Below, piece by piece: positions 1 through 8,095 of a stretch of DNA of 64,000 bases (positions within the stretch are counted from its first letter, which is position 1; each line of letters opens with the position of its first letter). The notes under the pieces were generated by a model that saw nothing but the letters and a program-made list of their open reading frames with translations, had not been told where the DNA came from and ran no database searches. Source of the stretch: JALZKA01 sp963786495 (GTDB taxonomy: Bacteria; Actinomycetota; Thermoleophilia; Solirubrobacterales; 70-9); assembly GCA_963786495.1 (NCBI GenBank), contig CAWAZL010000001.1:62001-126000 (forward strand), written 5' to 3'. Made by a program: the position numbers and the translations under genes.

Positions 1-158
1 AGGTCGCCGAAGCGCTCGGCTGCCACTCCGAACTGGTGTCCAAGCCCGACGAGCTCCGGCCGGCGCTGGAGCGCGCATTCGAGTCCGGCAAGCCCGCCTT
101 GGTGAACGTCCTCACCGACCCCGAGGTCGTTTACCCGCGCAAGTCCAACCTCGCCTGA
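1..158 (+). CDS. Thiamine-diphosphate-dependent enzyme, acetolactate synthase-like (3' end only)
   Basis: The window opens inside this gene, and only the last 51 codons plus the TGA at 156-158 are present (reading frame from base 3). The fragment reads as the extreme C-terminus of the pyrophosphate-binding domain of the acetolactate synthase/benzoylformate decarboxylase superfamily. It ends in the stretch PALVNVLTDPEVVYPRKSNL, which is typical of actinobacterial members annotated as acetolactate synthase large subunit-like. The catalytic and cofactor motifs lie outside the window, so substrate cannot be judged. The next gene starts 106 bases downstream behind its own promoter-like motif, so this is probably the end of a transcription unit. 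Confidence 0.6.
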   Translation, partial: VAEALGCHSELVSKPDELRPALERAFESGKPALVNVLTDPEVVYPRKSNLA

Positions 159-170
159 TCCGAACTAGCG

Positions 171-198
171 CCTGACAAACGCGGTCGGCCCGCGTTGT
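171..198 (+). promoter_or_regulatory. Putative ECF-type promoter upstream of the sigma factor gene
   Basis: CCTGACA (171-177) is followed after exactly 15 bases by CGTTGT (193-198). The same two words with the same spacing occur before the next gene at 1671-1698, although the spacer sequences differ. Conserved boxes with a non-conserved spacer suggest -35 and -10 elements. A CGTT-type -10 is common for ECF sigma factors. If real, the sigma factor gene at 265 would be autoregulated with a leader of roughly 55-60 bases. The spacer also holds a 7-base inverted repeat that could alternatively belong to a terminator. Confidence 0.5.
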
Positions 199-264
199 GT
201 CTGTAACGAGGTCGCTTGCGGCCAAAGGACACAACTTGAACGGAGCTGTCGATAATGGCCTCCT

Positions 265-1668
265 ATGGAGGATGCGTCACCCCTGCCGATCGCCGGACCC
301 CTGCGCGTGAGCCCGCTGCGCCAAAGCGACGCACGCCTGGTACGCCGCGCAACCGCGGGAGACGAGGACGCATTCGCCGCGATCTTCGAGCGCTACGGCC
401 AGGACCTCTACCGCTTCTGCAGGGCGATTCTCGGCGATCCAACCGATGCACAGGACGCTGTGCAGAGCACCATGGCGAGGATCCTCCGTGCGCTGCCGGG
501 CGAGCAGCGCACGATCAATCTTCGGCCCTGGCTCTATCGGGTCGCGCGAAACGAGTCGCTGACGCTGATCCGCGAGCGCGAGCAGGGCCTCGAGTTGACC
601 GAGGAGCGCGCTCCGCCCACCCCCGCGGCGGATATCAGCGCCGAACACCGCGAGGCGGTGAGAATTCTGGTCGCCGATCTCGCTTCGCTGCCGGAAACCC
701 AGCGCTCGGCGCTCGTCCTACACGAGATGAGCGGCCTCAGTCACGAGGAGGTCTCGGAGGCTCTCCAGCGCTCTCCACGAGCGTCGAGGCAGGCGATCTA
801 CGAGGCCCGGATCGCGCTCCAGGACCTGAAGGAGGGCAGAGCCATGGACTGTGACGAGATTCGGGCGATGATCTCGGACGGAGACGGACGCGTCGTCCGC
901 GGGCGGAAGCTCCGGGCTCACCTTCGCGACTGTCAGCGCTGCTCGGACTTCGCACTTGCGATCCGCCATCGCCGCACCCAACTTGGGTGGCTGGCGCCCC
1001 CGCTCCCGGCCGCCGCGGCGTCTGGTCTGATCGCCAGCGTGCTCGGGGGCGGAACCGGCGCCGGCGGCACGCTCAGCGCCGGAGCGGGAGCCGTAGGCGT
1101 CCTCGGCGGGTCGAGCGTTCTCAAGTCGATCGGGATCGTGGGCGCCGGCCTCGCCATCGGTGTGGGGGGCGCGGGAGTGGCCGGCGTCGACCTGCCGGGG
1201 GGATCCGGCGAGCACGCGAGTCAGAGCGGCGGACAGGTCCCGGCAACTTCCGGATCGGACCCGGCGGGCGCGACAGTGCCCGCTGGCGGCTCGACCAAGT
1301 CTTCCGCGGAAGGCGGGCAAGAGACTGCTGGACCGAAGGCAAGAAACGAGAAGCACAAGGACAAGCTTTCGAAGGACAAGGCCAAAGAGGGCAAGCCGTC
1401 AAAGCCACCGGGGCAGTCGGGCGAGAAGTCGCCTGGACCGCCAGCCCACTCGAATGGCAATTCGTCGGGCCCGCCCGCCCAGTCGAACGCTGGCGGCAAT
1501 TCGGCAGGCCCGCCGGTCCATTCAACCGCCGGCGGAAACACAGCACCACCCACTTCGAACGCGGGAGGAAGCTCGAACGGCCCCGCGGAGCACTCGAACG
1601 CCGGCGATACGTCTGAGCCACCCACGCACTCGAACACGGGTGGCAACTCGGACAAGGATCCGAAGTAG
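265..1668 (+). CDS. ECF RNA polymerase sigma factor fused to a zinc-finger anti-sigma-like domain and a repeat-rich tail
   Basis: The 467-residue protein carries sigma-70 region 2 at about residues 25-93 (with the core RPWLYRVARNES) and region 4 at about 134-187. Directly after follows a short zinc-finger anti-sigma-like segment with Cys196, His219, Cys223 and Cys226 (HLRDCQRC fits the HxxxCxxC pattern). Residues about 253-312 are very rich in Gly, Ala and Val and could span a membrane. From about 318 to the end the protein is low complexity, with a Lys-rich part and then imperfect repeats of the type GPPAHSNGGNS. An ECF factor is usually about 200 residues, so more than half of this protein is extension. 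The fused tail probably restrains the sigma part in response to an envelope or redox signal; this is inference. GTG at 307 is an alternative start; ATG 265 is weakly supported because no good ribosome-binding site is visible. Confidence 0.85.
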   Translation: MEDASPLPIAGPLRVSPLRQSDARLVRRATAGDEDAFAAIFERYGQDLYRFCRAILGDPTDAQDAVQSTMARILRALPGEQRTINLRPWLYRVARNESLTLIREREQGLELTEERAPPTPAADISAEHREAVRILVADLASLPETQRSALVLHEMSGLSHEEVSEALQRSPRASRQAIYEARIALQDLKEGRAMDCDEIRAMISDGDGRVVRGRKLRAHLRDCQRCSDFALAIRHRRTQLGWLAPPLPAAAASGLIASVLGGGTGAGGTLSAGAGAVGVLGGSSVLKSIGIVGAGLAIGVGGAGVAGVDLPGGSGEHASQSGGQVPATSGSDPAGATVPAGGSTKSSAEGGQETAGPKARNEKHKDKLSKDKAKEGKPSKPPGQSGEKSPGPPAHSNGNSSGPPAQSNAGGNSAGPPVHSTAGGNTAPPTSNAGGSSNGPAEHSNAGDTSEPPTHSNTGGNSDKDPK

Positions 1669-1670
1669 GG

Positions 1671-1698
1671 CCTGACATCGGTTCCCCGCGGGCGTTGT
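1671..1698 (+). promoter_or_regulatory. Putative ECF-type promoter upstream of the small secreted protein
   Basis: CCTGACA (1671-1677), a 15-base spacer and CGTTGT (1693-1698) repeat the arrangement found before the sigma factor gene. The start codon of the next gene is 30 bases beyond the -10-like box, giving a short leader that contains a strong AAGGAGGA ribosome-binding site at 1718-1725. The match suggests that the sigma factor controls this gene as well as its own. Confidence 0.5.
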
Positions 1699-1728
1699 CT
1701 CAAAGGCAACCCCTATGAAGGAGGAACC

Positions 1729-2115
1729 ATGAAACGAACGATTACTGTCGCTGCCGTCTGTGCCGGACTTGCCCTGGTTGGCGCTCCCAACGGCTCAGCC
1801 GCTGATGGCGAGAACAACGGCAAGGACGAGATCGCGAAGGCCTGTCACAAGCTCAAGCAGGCCGACAAGGACGCCTTCCGCGCGACGTACGGCCCCAAGC
1901 ACGCGATGAAGAACTGCAAGAAGGGCGAGGAGCCCGTCGCCAGCGAGACGACGCCGGCCGAGTTCAAGAACGCTTCTGAGGAGTGCCGCGCCGAGCGCGA
2001 GGCCGACCCGGTCGCATTCGACGAGGCGTATGGAACGAATGGCAACAAGAAGAACGCCTTCGGCAAGTGCGTCTCGACCAAGGTCCAGGAGGACGAAGAG
2101 ACGCCCGTCTCGTAA
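1729..2115 (+). CDS. Small secreted protein with two cysteine-paired repeats
   Basis: This 128-residue protein starts with a clear signal peptide (MKRTITVAAVCAGLALVGAP, probable cleavage near residue 25). The mature part holds two related repeats of about 30 residues. Each begins with a Cys followed by a charged helix-like stretch, a D-x-x-A-F segment and a Tyr-Gly, and ends in a Lys-rich part closed by a second Cys (Cys39/Cys63 and Cys86/Cys114). The linker is acidic and Thr/Pro rich. Four cysteines outside the membrane suggest one disulfide per repeat. A strong ribosome-binding site sits 3 bases before ATG. I recognise the general type from Thermoleophilia-like genomes but know of no function. 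Its neighbourhood and promoter motif tie it to the upstream sigma factor. Confidence 0.8.
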   Translation: MKRTITVAAVCAGLALVGAPNGSAADGENNGKDEIAKACHKLKQADKDAFRATYGPKHAMKNCKKGEEPVASETTPAEFKNASEECRAEREADPVAFDEAYGTNGNKKNAFGKCVSTKVQEDEETPVS

Positions 2116-2140
2116 CTCTCAGGTCTGACCTCAAGCTCGC

Positions 2141-2171
2141 GGCCGTCGCCCTTTCTCCAGGGGCGGCGGCC
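2141..2171. terminator. Hairpin between convergent genes, probable bidirectional terminator
   Basis: GGCCGTCGCCC (2141-2151) pairs with GGGCGGCGGCC (2161-2171) over 11 positions with one mismatch and a 9-base loop, followed by GTTT. It lies between the stop codons of the secreted protein gene (plus strand) and the ABC permease gene (minus strand). The T tract is weak, as is usual in high-GC genomes. Confidence 0.55.
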
Positions 2172-2190
2172 GTTTGCGATCTGACCCGAA

Positions 2191-2967
2191 CTAGGCGGCG
2201 CGCTCAGCGCGCCGGAGGCCGGTGATGGCCCAGACGCCCATCAGCACGGCGAGGCCGAGCGCGGCGCCATAGGCGAGCAGCGCTTCGGGCGATCCGCCGA
2301 TCACCCACTCGCGCGAGGCCTCGAGCACCGCGGTCAAGGGGTTGAAGTCCGAGACGAAGGCGACCCATCCCTCGAGAAGCTCGCGCGGCACGTAGACCGG
2401 CGCCGTAAATATAAGGAGGAAGGCGGGCAGCTGGATCAGCGGCGCCGCCTGCATCGTCCGCATGCGCATCGCGACGCCGCATGAGAAGAGAAGCGCCGCG
2501 ATGTTCGTGAGCATCGCGACCGAGATCGTCTCGGTGACGTCGAGCCCCGAGCCCGTCACCTCGGCACCGGCGAGGAGCGCGATGACCGTCACGACACCCC
2601 ACACGATGAAGGCCCGTGCCAGCGCCGAGATCGTGTAGCCGATGACGAGCGCGGAGCGGCCGCGAGTGCCCAGCATCAGGCGCCGAGCGAACCCCGATTC
2701 GAAGTCCGCCGCGATCGAAAAGCCGGCGAAGACGCCGCCGAAGACCGCTGACTGGATCAAGACGAAGACGTACTGGAAGGTCGTGTAGCTCGGATAGTCG
2801 AAGCCGGGCGAGTTCGAGACTGCAACGAGCCCGCCGGCGAACGCCGTAAAAAAGAAGACCGGCATCAGCATCGACGGCAGCAGGAACGCCGGGTTGCGCA
2901 GCATCTTTGAGAGGAGGCGCCAGGCGATGGCCCAGGACGCGCGGGCGTGTCTTACGACGGGGTTCAT
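2191..2967 (-). CDS. ABC-2 type transporter permease, second subunit (DrrB-like)
   Basis: A 258-residue membrane protein of the ABC-2 family with about six hydrophobic segments. It is the last gene of a three-gene exporter operon on the minus strand, and its start overlaps the stop of the preceding permease by 4 bases. Paired with that permease and the ATPase it should form an export pump of the daunorubicin-resistance (DrrAB) type. The substrate is unknown. Export of a drug, lipid or glycolipid is typical of the family. Confidence 0.85.
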   Translation of the reverse strand: MNPVVRHARASWAIAWRLLSKMLRNPAFLLPSMLMPVFFFTAFAGGLVAVSNSPGFDYPSYTTFQYVFVLIQSAVFGGVFAGFSIAADFESGFARRLMLGTRGRSALVIGYTISALARAFIVWGVVTVIALLAGAEVTGSGLDVTETISVAMLTNIAALLFSCGVAMRMRTMQAAPLIQLPAFLLIFTAPVYVPRELLEGWVAFVSDFNPLTAVLEASREWVIGGSPEALLAYGAALGLAVLMGVWAITGLRRAERAA

Positions 2968-3779
2968 GTGCGCTCCATTCGCGTTCTGAGAGCGGCGGTG
3001 GCGGCCCAGATGCCGATTGCCAGGATCGCGAGGCCGACCCCGAAGCCAAGCGCCAGCGCTTCTGTGTCCCAGCCGGTAATCAGAAGGCTTCGATACGCCT
3101 CGATGATGTAGCTCACCGGGTTGGCGGTCGCGATGGCGTGGAACCAGTCGCGCTCCAGAAGGTTGCGCGGGAGCGCGCCCGAGGAGAGGAAGAGCAGAAC
3201 GAACATGAGCGGGAACACGCCTTGGACCTTCTCGGCGTTGCCGGTCCGGAGGCCCACGGTCATGCCGAGCGATCCGAAGGCCACCGAGATCACCATCGCG
3301 AGCGCGAACATGACCAGAATCCCAAGCGCCCCAGCCTCGAAGTCGGCGCCGAAGGCAATCCCCACGGTCAGAAAGACAACCCCTTGAGTGACGCCGAGGA
3401 CCAGCGTCCCGGCGAGCTGGCCCGCGATCAGCGCGGGGCCGTGAAGGGGAGTCAGCTGCAAGCGGTTGAAAAAGCCCCGCTCGATGTCCTCGGCGATCGA
3501 CTGCCCCGCGCCCATCGTGGCGAACAGCGCACCCTGCATGAAGGTGAGTCCGAGTGCGAACGTCAGGTACGAGTCAGTCGGGAAGCCGGGCAAGTTGGTG
3601 GCCGCGGCGAGACCCGACGAGTTGATCGCGAGGAGGAAGAGTGGGAAGATCATGCTCGTCACGACGACCGCCGGCTGGCGGACCGTGCGGATGATCGAGC
3701 GGCGAGCGAGGTGTCCGACCTGAACGAGCGTGCCGGTGTGCATTCCCGGCGCCTCGACTGTGGCGGCGGCAGTGGTCAA
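2964..3779 (-). CDS. ABC-2 type transporter permease, first subunit (DrrB-like)
   Basis: A 271-residue permease with six predicted transmembrane segments. A conserved cytoplasmic-side stretch contains EDIERGFFNRLQLTPLHGPA, characteristic of the DrrB/ABC-2 family. It overlaps the ATPase gene upstream by 4 bases and the second permease downstream by 4 bases, so all three are translationally coupled. The two permeases are clearly different paralogues, which suggests a heterodimeric channel. Confidence 0.87.
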   Translation of the reverse strand: MTTAAATVEAPGMHTGTLVQVGHLARRSIIRTVRQPAVVVTSMIFPLFLLAINSSGLAAATNLPGFPTDSYLTFALGLTFMQGALFATMGAGQSIAEDIERGFFNRLQLTPLHGPALIAGQLAGTLVLGVTQGVVFLTVGIAFGADFEAGALGILVMFALAMVISVAFGSLGMTVGLRTGNAEKVQGVFPLMFVLLFLSSGALPRNLLERDWFHAIATANPVSYIIEAYRSLLITGWDTEALALGFGVGLAILAIGIWAATAALRTRMERT

Positions 3780-4798
3780 GCGCCAACCGCCTCCATCTCG
3801 CCCGTGGTGCGCGGCTCAGCTGCCCCTTCCTCGCCTGAATCGGCGCCTTCGAGCCGCTTGCCGGTTTTCGCCAGGAAGACGTCGTCGAGCGTTGGCGCGT
3901 GGATCTCGAGGTTGTGGACGGGGATGTTCTCTGCGTCGAGGGCCCTGACGACGGGGGCTAGCTCCTCTGCGCCTTCGCGCAGGCGCACGCCCGCCGCCCC
4001 GAGCGCCGCGGGAGCCTTTTCGCCGAACTGCTCGAAGACTCGCTCCAGGCGCTCAAGGTCACCCTCATTCGACGGAGTCGCCTCGACGGTCGGCCTGCCG
4101 ATCTCTGCCTTCAGCGAATCAGGCGTCCCTTCGGCGACGATCCGGCCGGTGTCGATGATGCCCACGCGCTGAGCGAGCGCGTCGGCCTCCTCCAGGTACT
4201 GGGTGGTGAGAAAGACCGTGACGCCGTTCTGGCGCGAAAGGCGTGTCACCTCGTCCCAGAGCGCGGTGCGGCTCTGTACGTCGAGACCGGTGGTCGGCTC
4301 GTCGAGGAAGAGGACCCGCGGCTCGTGCACCAGCGCGAGCGCGAGATCGAGCCGCCGCTTCATGCCGCCCGAGTAGCCGCCGACCTTCCGGCCCGCGGCT
4401 TCTGACAGGCCGACTCGCTCGATGAGTTCGTCGCCGCGGCGCAGCGAGTCGGCCTTGGTCAAACCGTGCATGCCCGCCTGAAGGCGCATGTGCTCGCGGG
4501 CGGTGAGGAACGGATCGAGCGCGGCCTCCTGAAGCGCGACGCCGATCGAGTCGCGCACGTCGGGGCCTTCGCGCACCACGTCATATCCCGCGACCCGGGC
4601 CGTGCCCGAGGTGGGGGGAAGAAGCGTCGTCAGCATGTGGACCGTGGTGGACTTGCCGGCGCCGTTGGGGCCGAGAAAGCCGTAGATCTCGCCGGGCTTC
4701 ACCTCGAGGTCGATCCCGTCGACCGCTCGCGGGCCCTTCTTGAACTCTCGGACCAGGTCTTCGACTTCGATTCCGTTGTCGCGTGCTTGTGGGCTCAT
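3776..4798 (-). CDS. ABC exporter ATP-binding protein, DrrA family
   Basis: This 340-residue ATPase has Walker A GPNGAGKST at residues 43-51, a signature YSGGMKRRL, Walker B VLFLDEPTTGLD and the C-terminal extension typical of DrrA proteins. The final about 35 residues are acidic and probably disordered. It heads the exporter operon. The start ATG is preceded by AGGAGT at a good distance. The MarR regulator lies divergently 58 bases away with a palindrome in the gap, so the pump is probably repressed by MarR and induced by a small molecule. Confidence 0.92.
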   Translation of the reverse strand: MSPQARDNGIEVEDLVREFKKGPRAVDGIDLEVKPGEIYGFLGPNGAGKSTTVHMLTTLLPPTSGTARVAGYDVVREGPDVRDSIGVALQEAALDPFLTAREHMRLQAGMHGLTKADSLRRGDELIERVGLSEAAGRKVGGYSGGMKRRLDLALALVHEPRVLFLDEPTTGLDVQSRTALWDEVTRLSRQNGVTVFLTTQYLEEADALAQRVGIIDTGRIVAEGTPDSLKAEIGRPTVEATPSNEGDLERLERVFEQFGEKAPAALGAAGVRLREGAEELAPVVRALDAENIPVHNLEIHAPTLDDVFLAKTGKRLEGADSGEEGAAEPRTTGEMEAVGA

Positions 4799-4810
4799 GT
4801 ACTCCTAGGA

Positions 4811-4827
4811 AGTTGATGAAGTCAACT
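4811..4827. promoter_or_regulatory. Palindromic operator, probable MarR binding site
   Basis: AGTTGA (4811-4816) and TCAACT (4822-4827) form a perfect 6+6 inverted repeat around a 5-base centre. It sits between the divergent exporter operon and the MarR gene, 13 bases from the exporter start codon. Size and symmetry fit a dimeric winged-helix regulator. No second copy was noticed in the window. Confidence 0.6.
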
Positions 4828-4856
4828 ATCTGGAATCTAGAGTATCATCCTCCTCA

Positions 4857-5279
4857 ATGAACTCCCGGACGACAACCGTTGCGGCTGAAGCATGGGGCGC
4901 TGCCACCGAGCTTTTCTTCAAGCACGGCCGGCCGAAGATCATGAGCGCCGGTCAGGACCTGATGCTCTCGCCGCCGCAGGGGATCGTTCTCCGCTTCCTC
5001 GATCAGCCGCGCCCGATGGGCGAGCTCGCGGCGATGATGCACTGCGACAACTCGAACATGACCGGCATCGTCGACCGCATGGAGGAACGCGGACTCGTCC
5101 GACGCACCCCGGCCGAGGGGGACCGCCGAGTGAAGCTGATCGAGCTCACCGAGGAGGGCGCCGGCGTCCGCACGGAGATGGCGCGCCGTATCGCCGAGCC
5201 CCCGGAAGCGATCACGGAGCTATCCGTCGCAGACCAGAAGGCGCTCCGCGACATTCTCCGCCGCGCTCTCGACCGCTAG
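4857..5279 (+). CDS. MarR-family transcriptional regulator
   Basis: A 140-residue winged-helix protein. The helix-turn-helix region reads MGELAAMMHCDNSNMTGIVD, followed by the wing with RTPAEGDRRVKLIELTEEG, both diagnostic of MarR. It is divergent from the DrrAB-type exporter and most likely represses both directions through the palindrome at 4811-4827. No Shine-Dalgarno sequence is visible before ATG 4857, and a TATCAT box lies at 4843-4848, so the transcript may have a very short leader or none. Confidence 0.9.
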   Translation: MNSRTTTVAAEAWGAATELFFKHGRPKIMSAGQDLMLSPPQGIVLRFLDQPRPMGELAAMMHCDNSNMTGIVDRMEERGLVRRTPAEGDRRVKLIELTEEGAGVRTEMARRIAEPPEAITELSVADQKALRDILRRALDR

Positions 5280-5288
5280 AACTTCTGT

Positions 5289-5738
5289 ATGGAAATTCGC
5301 CAGGCGACCCTCGAGGACATCACCGCGCTGATGCCGCTCTTCCGCGGCTACTTCGACTTCTACGAGTGCTGATCCCGATGACGCGGACGTCGAGGTCGCT
5401 GTTGCGCGAGGTGATTGCTGCGCCCGAAGACGAGGCGTACCTGCTCGTCGCCGCTGACGACGAAGGCAAGGTCGTCGGCTTCGCCAACAACGACTGGAAG
5501 TGGTCGAGTCTGCGCGGCAAGAAGATCGTCCTGATGGACGACCTGTTCGTCCATCCCGATGCCCGCGGAGGGGGGTACGCCGACGCGTTGATCAAGGCCG
5601 TTGCCGACGTCGCTCGAAAGCACGGCGCGCCCAACATCCTCTGGTACACGGCCCAGGACAACGTGCCGCGCGCAGACGGTCTACAACCGCGTCGGCGGCG
5701 TTCCGGGCGACTACAAGGAATACGAGCTCGAGCTCTAG
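5289..5738 (+). pseudogene. GNAT-family N-acetyltransferase, reading frame broken
   Basis: Translation starts well (MEIRQATLEDITALMPLFRG) and then stops at FYEC. The family sequence continues in other frames: first DPDDADVE, then SLLREVIAAPEDEAYLLVAA through to the acetyl-CoA loop region FVHPDARGGGYADALI, and finally YNRVGGVPGDYKEYELEL to the TAG at 5736-5738. At least three frame changes lie near 5368, 5395 and 5670. All pieces are in the right order and well conserved, so sequencing error is more likely than true decay. It lies 9 bases after the MarR gene. Substrate is unknown. Confidence 0.7.
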
Positions 5739-7357
5739 GGCTCGACGACTTCGAACTGGCTCATGAGGCCGTGGTCCTCGTGGTCCAGCATGTGGCAATG
5801 CATGACGTACTTGCCGGTGTAGTCGGACATCTTCCCCGCGATCGTGATCGACTCGAAGGGGTCCAGGAAGAACGTCTCCTTGAGGCAAACCTCCTCGGGC
5901 GGGGGAGGAGCCGGCGGGTCTGACCCTTGACGGCGCTCGAGCGCGTACCAGTCGGTGTGGTGCGGATGCATCATGTGCGCGACGTTCGTGTTGTTCGAGA
6001 TCTTCCAGACGACGACGGAGCTGAGCGCCGGTTTCGTCTCGACGCGGCCCGGGTTGAACGTCTTGCCGTTGATGCGCCAGGGATTCCCGGCGAATCCGCC
6101 CGAGACGTTCCAGATCTCGAATCGATGGGGCTCGCGGCGGTAACGGTCTGAGTCCAGCCGGGGAGTGGCGGCAGCTCCAGGTCGTGGGGCTCGGCCGTGT
6201 CGTCGGCAACCATCTCGGCGTCCACGCGGAACTGCATGACCGGCCCGTTGTAGGGCTTGGATCCGAGCGCGATTCTCGCCATCGTCGCGCGGGCCGCTGC
6301 GGAGCACGACGTCCTGTCCTTGAGCGGCGGCGAAATCGACGATCAGCTTCGACGCGCTCGCCGGGGCCGAGGAGGAACTCGTCCGCTCGCAGCGCCTCGG
6401 GCATGAACCCCGACTCGGTAGCGATCTGCGCCATCGGTGGACGCGTCGGCCCCTCGAAGTAGAGGTTGTACGCGCGGAAGTTCGACGCGTTCAGGATCCG
6501 GATGCGGTGGCGCTGCGCCGAGACCGGATGGAAGGGCAGCACTGCGCCGTTGACCAGTACGTGCTTTCCCTGCGCGCCGTCGTCAGGCGGGACGAGGTTC
6601 TTGAAGGGGTCTGTCAGCTGGTTCTTCGAGTCGAAGTCGCGGTCGGCGATCATCAGCGGCAGGTCGCGGTCGCCGCGAGGAAGCGGCAACGCGAGGTCGA
6701 CGTCGTCTTCGGTGATCCACATCCCGGCAAGGCCGCGCCAGACGTTCTCGCCGGTGCGATCGAGGCGGTGGTCGTGGTACCAGTGCATCGCGGCGCGCTC
6801 GTCGGCGCCGTCCTCGGTGAAGTCGTAGCGGTACTCGCGCTCCGAGCCCGGCTCGATCAGAAGGTCGTTGCCTGAGGCTCGCTCGGACAGACCGGGGGAG
6901 ATGTCGCAGTAAAACGAGCGCGGCTGGGATCGGCGTGAGGCCGCCAGGCTGGCCATCGTCCTTGGAGCGTGTGTGGGCGCCGTGAAGGTGGACGGTGAGC
7001 TCCCCGGCCTTCTCTGGCAGCCGGTGTTTGAAGGTGACGGTGGTGCGCTCGCCGGACGGGCGGCGGATCGTCGGGCCGGGGAACGTCCCGCCGTAGGTCC
7101 ACATCTTCGTCTTCGAGCCGGGGAGGATCCTCACCTCGGCCGGCTTGATGGGGATCGTCAGGTTCGATCCGGTCAGCTCGCGCGGGATCGGGAGCTTGCG
7201 CGTGTAGGGCTCGACGCGGCGAGGCGACGGCTGCGTCGAGCGGAGAGCCGCCCGCCGGGCGCAGCCACGCCGGCAGTGCCAGCGCGGCCGCGCCCGATGC
7301 GGCTCCGAGTACGAACCGGCGACGGCGAAAACGTCGCTCGGCGCCGGCGTCCGTCAA
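5735..7357 (-). pseudogene. Multicopper oxidase, Tat-exported, reading frame broken
   Basis: The copper-site motifs appear in order but in different frames: HLHGAHT, then HWYHDHR, then HPHHTDW, and HCHMLDHEDHGLM near the C-terminus. The last contains the cysteine, histidines and methionine of the type 1 and type 3 sites. The N-terminus has a twin-arginine signal (RRFRRRRFVLGAASGAAALA). Frame changes occur near 7230, 6950, 6330 and 6150. The TTG start overlaps the stop of the cupredoxin gene in a TTGA junction. The architecture fits the laccase/bilirubin oxidase (CotA-like) group. With the adjacent cupredoxin it would form a periplasmic or cell-wall copper oxidation pair. All copper ligands survive, so the breaks are probably sequence errors. 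Confidence 0.75.
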
Positions 7358-7951
7358 CGTGACTCGACGTAACGCTCGATCGCGCCCTGCATCTCCGGGA
7401 TGGACCAGGCAGAAGTAGTAGAGCGTCGAGCCGCCGGCTCAGCGGCTGACTGCGCGAGTCTTCAGACTCTCTCTTGACGTCGGTGAACCAGGAGTCGCCC
7501 TTGACCTCGTCGTTGAATGAGGTGTCCCAGCCGTCGAGGCCCTTATCCACGTTGCGCTTGCGCGACGACGAACTTGTTCGGAGACGTTGTGCGCGTTGAA
7601 CACGTTCACGCAGACGGGGAGCTCGAGCCTTGCCGCACTCCTTCGTTTCCTTGCTCGTGGTCGGGATGCTGCCTTCCTCGATCAGCGAGAAGTGTGCGGA
7701 CCGATCTGCTTCGGCTTCGTGTTGTTGACGATCTTCAGGTCCTGGCCGGCGGCGACTCGACGTCGGCGCCAACGAAGTCGGAGGGCCGGCCTCTGGTCGA
7801 AGGTCCATCTTGATCTTCGCCGCGGGCGTCGGGCCCTTGGCGCGTGTGCGGACGAGCTGCGAAGACGGTGACGACCGAGCACAGCCGAGAGCGCCGGTGA
7901 CGCCAGCCGTGAGCGTTCCGCCCACAGCTTCTTCCGAGAAGTACTAGTCAT
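7354..7951 (-). pseudogene. Cupredoxin (blue copper protein), reading frame broken
   Basis: The gene starts at ATG 7951 behind a good AGGAGGG ribosome-binding site with MTSTSRKKLWAERSRLA. Conserved stretches then appear in different frames: DLKIVNNTKPKQIGPHT, FSLIEEGSIPTTSKETKECG, DGWDTSFNDEVKGDSWF and, at the end, YYFCLVHPEMQGAIERYVES. The last holds the Cys, His and Met of a type 1 copper site. At least four one-base frame changes are needed to join them. The stop overlaps the TTG start of the multicopper oxidase, so the two form an operon. The cupredoxin could shuttle electrons to or from the oxidase. Confidence 0.65.
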
Positions 7952-8095
7952 GTGTTTCCCTCCTGAGCCGATTGCGGGCATGTCGATCGACAGTCTCGGC
8001 CCGGCGTGCCTCGCGCCCATGTGATTGCGACCCCCAGCTGCCGAATCGGCCCGGGATTCTAGTCGGCGCTGGCGACGTCTAGCGCGAGTCTGTGA

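Noticed and set aside
178..196. Inverted repeat AACGCGG/CCGCGTT as terminator of the upstream thiamine-diphosphate enzyme gene
   Set aside because: The stem is only 7 bases, has no proper T run and lies inside the spacer between two boxes that recur at 1671-1698. A promoter reading explains more, though a terminator is not excluded.
1221..1709. Long reading frame antisense to the sigma factor tail
   Set aside because: It mirrors the repetitive high-GC coding sequence; its Pro/Phe/Glu-rich product has no start signals and no recognisable motif.
2907..4172. 421-codon reading frame opposite the exporter genes
   Set aside because: Composition is typical of the antisense of high-GC genes (Arg, Glu, Gly rich), and the three exporter genes on the other strand are unmistakable.
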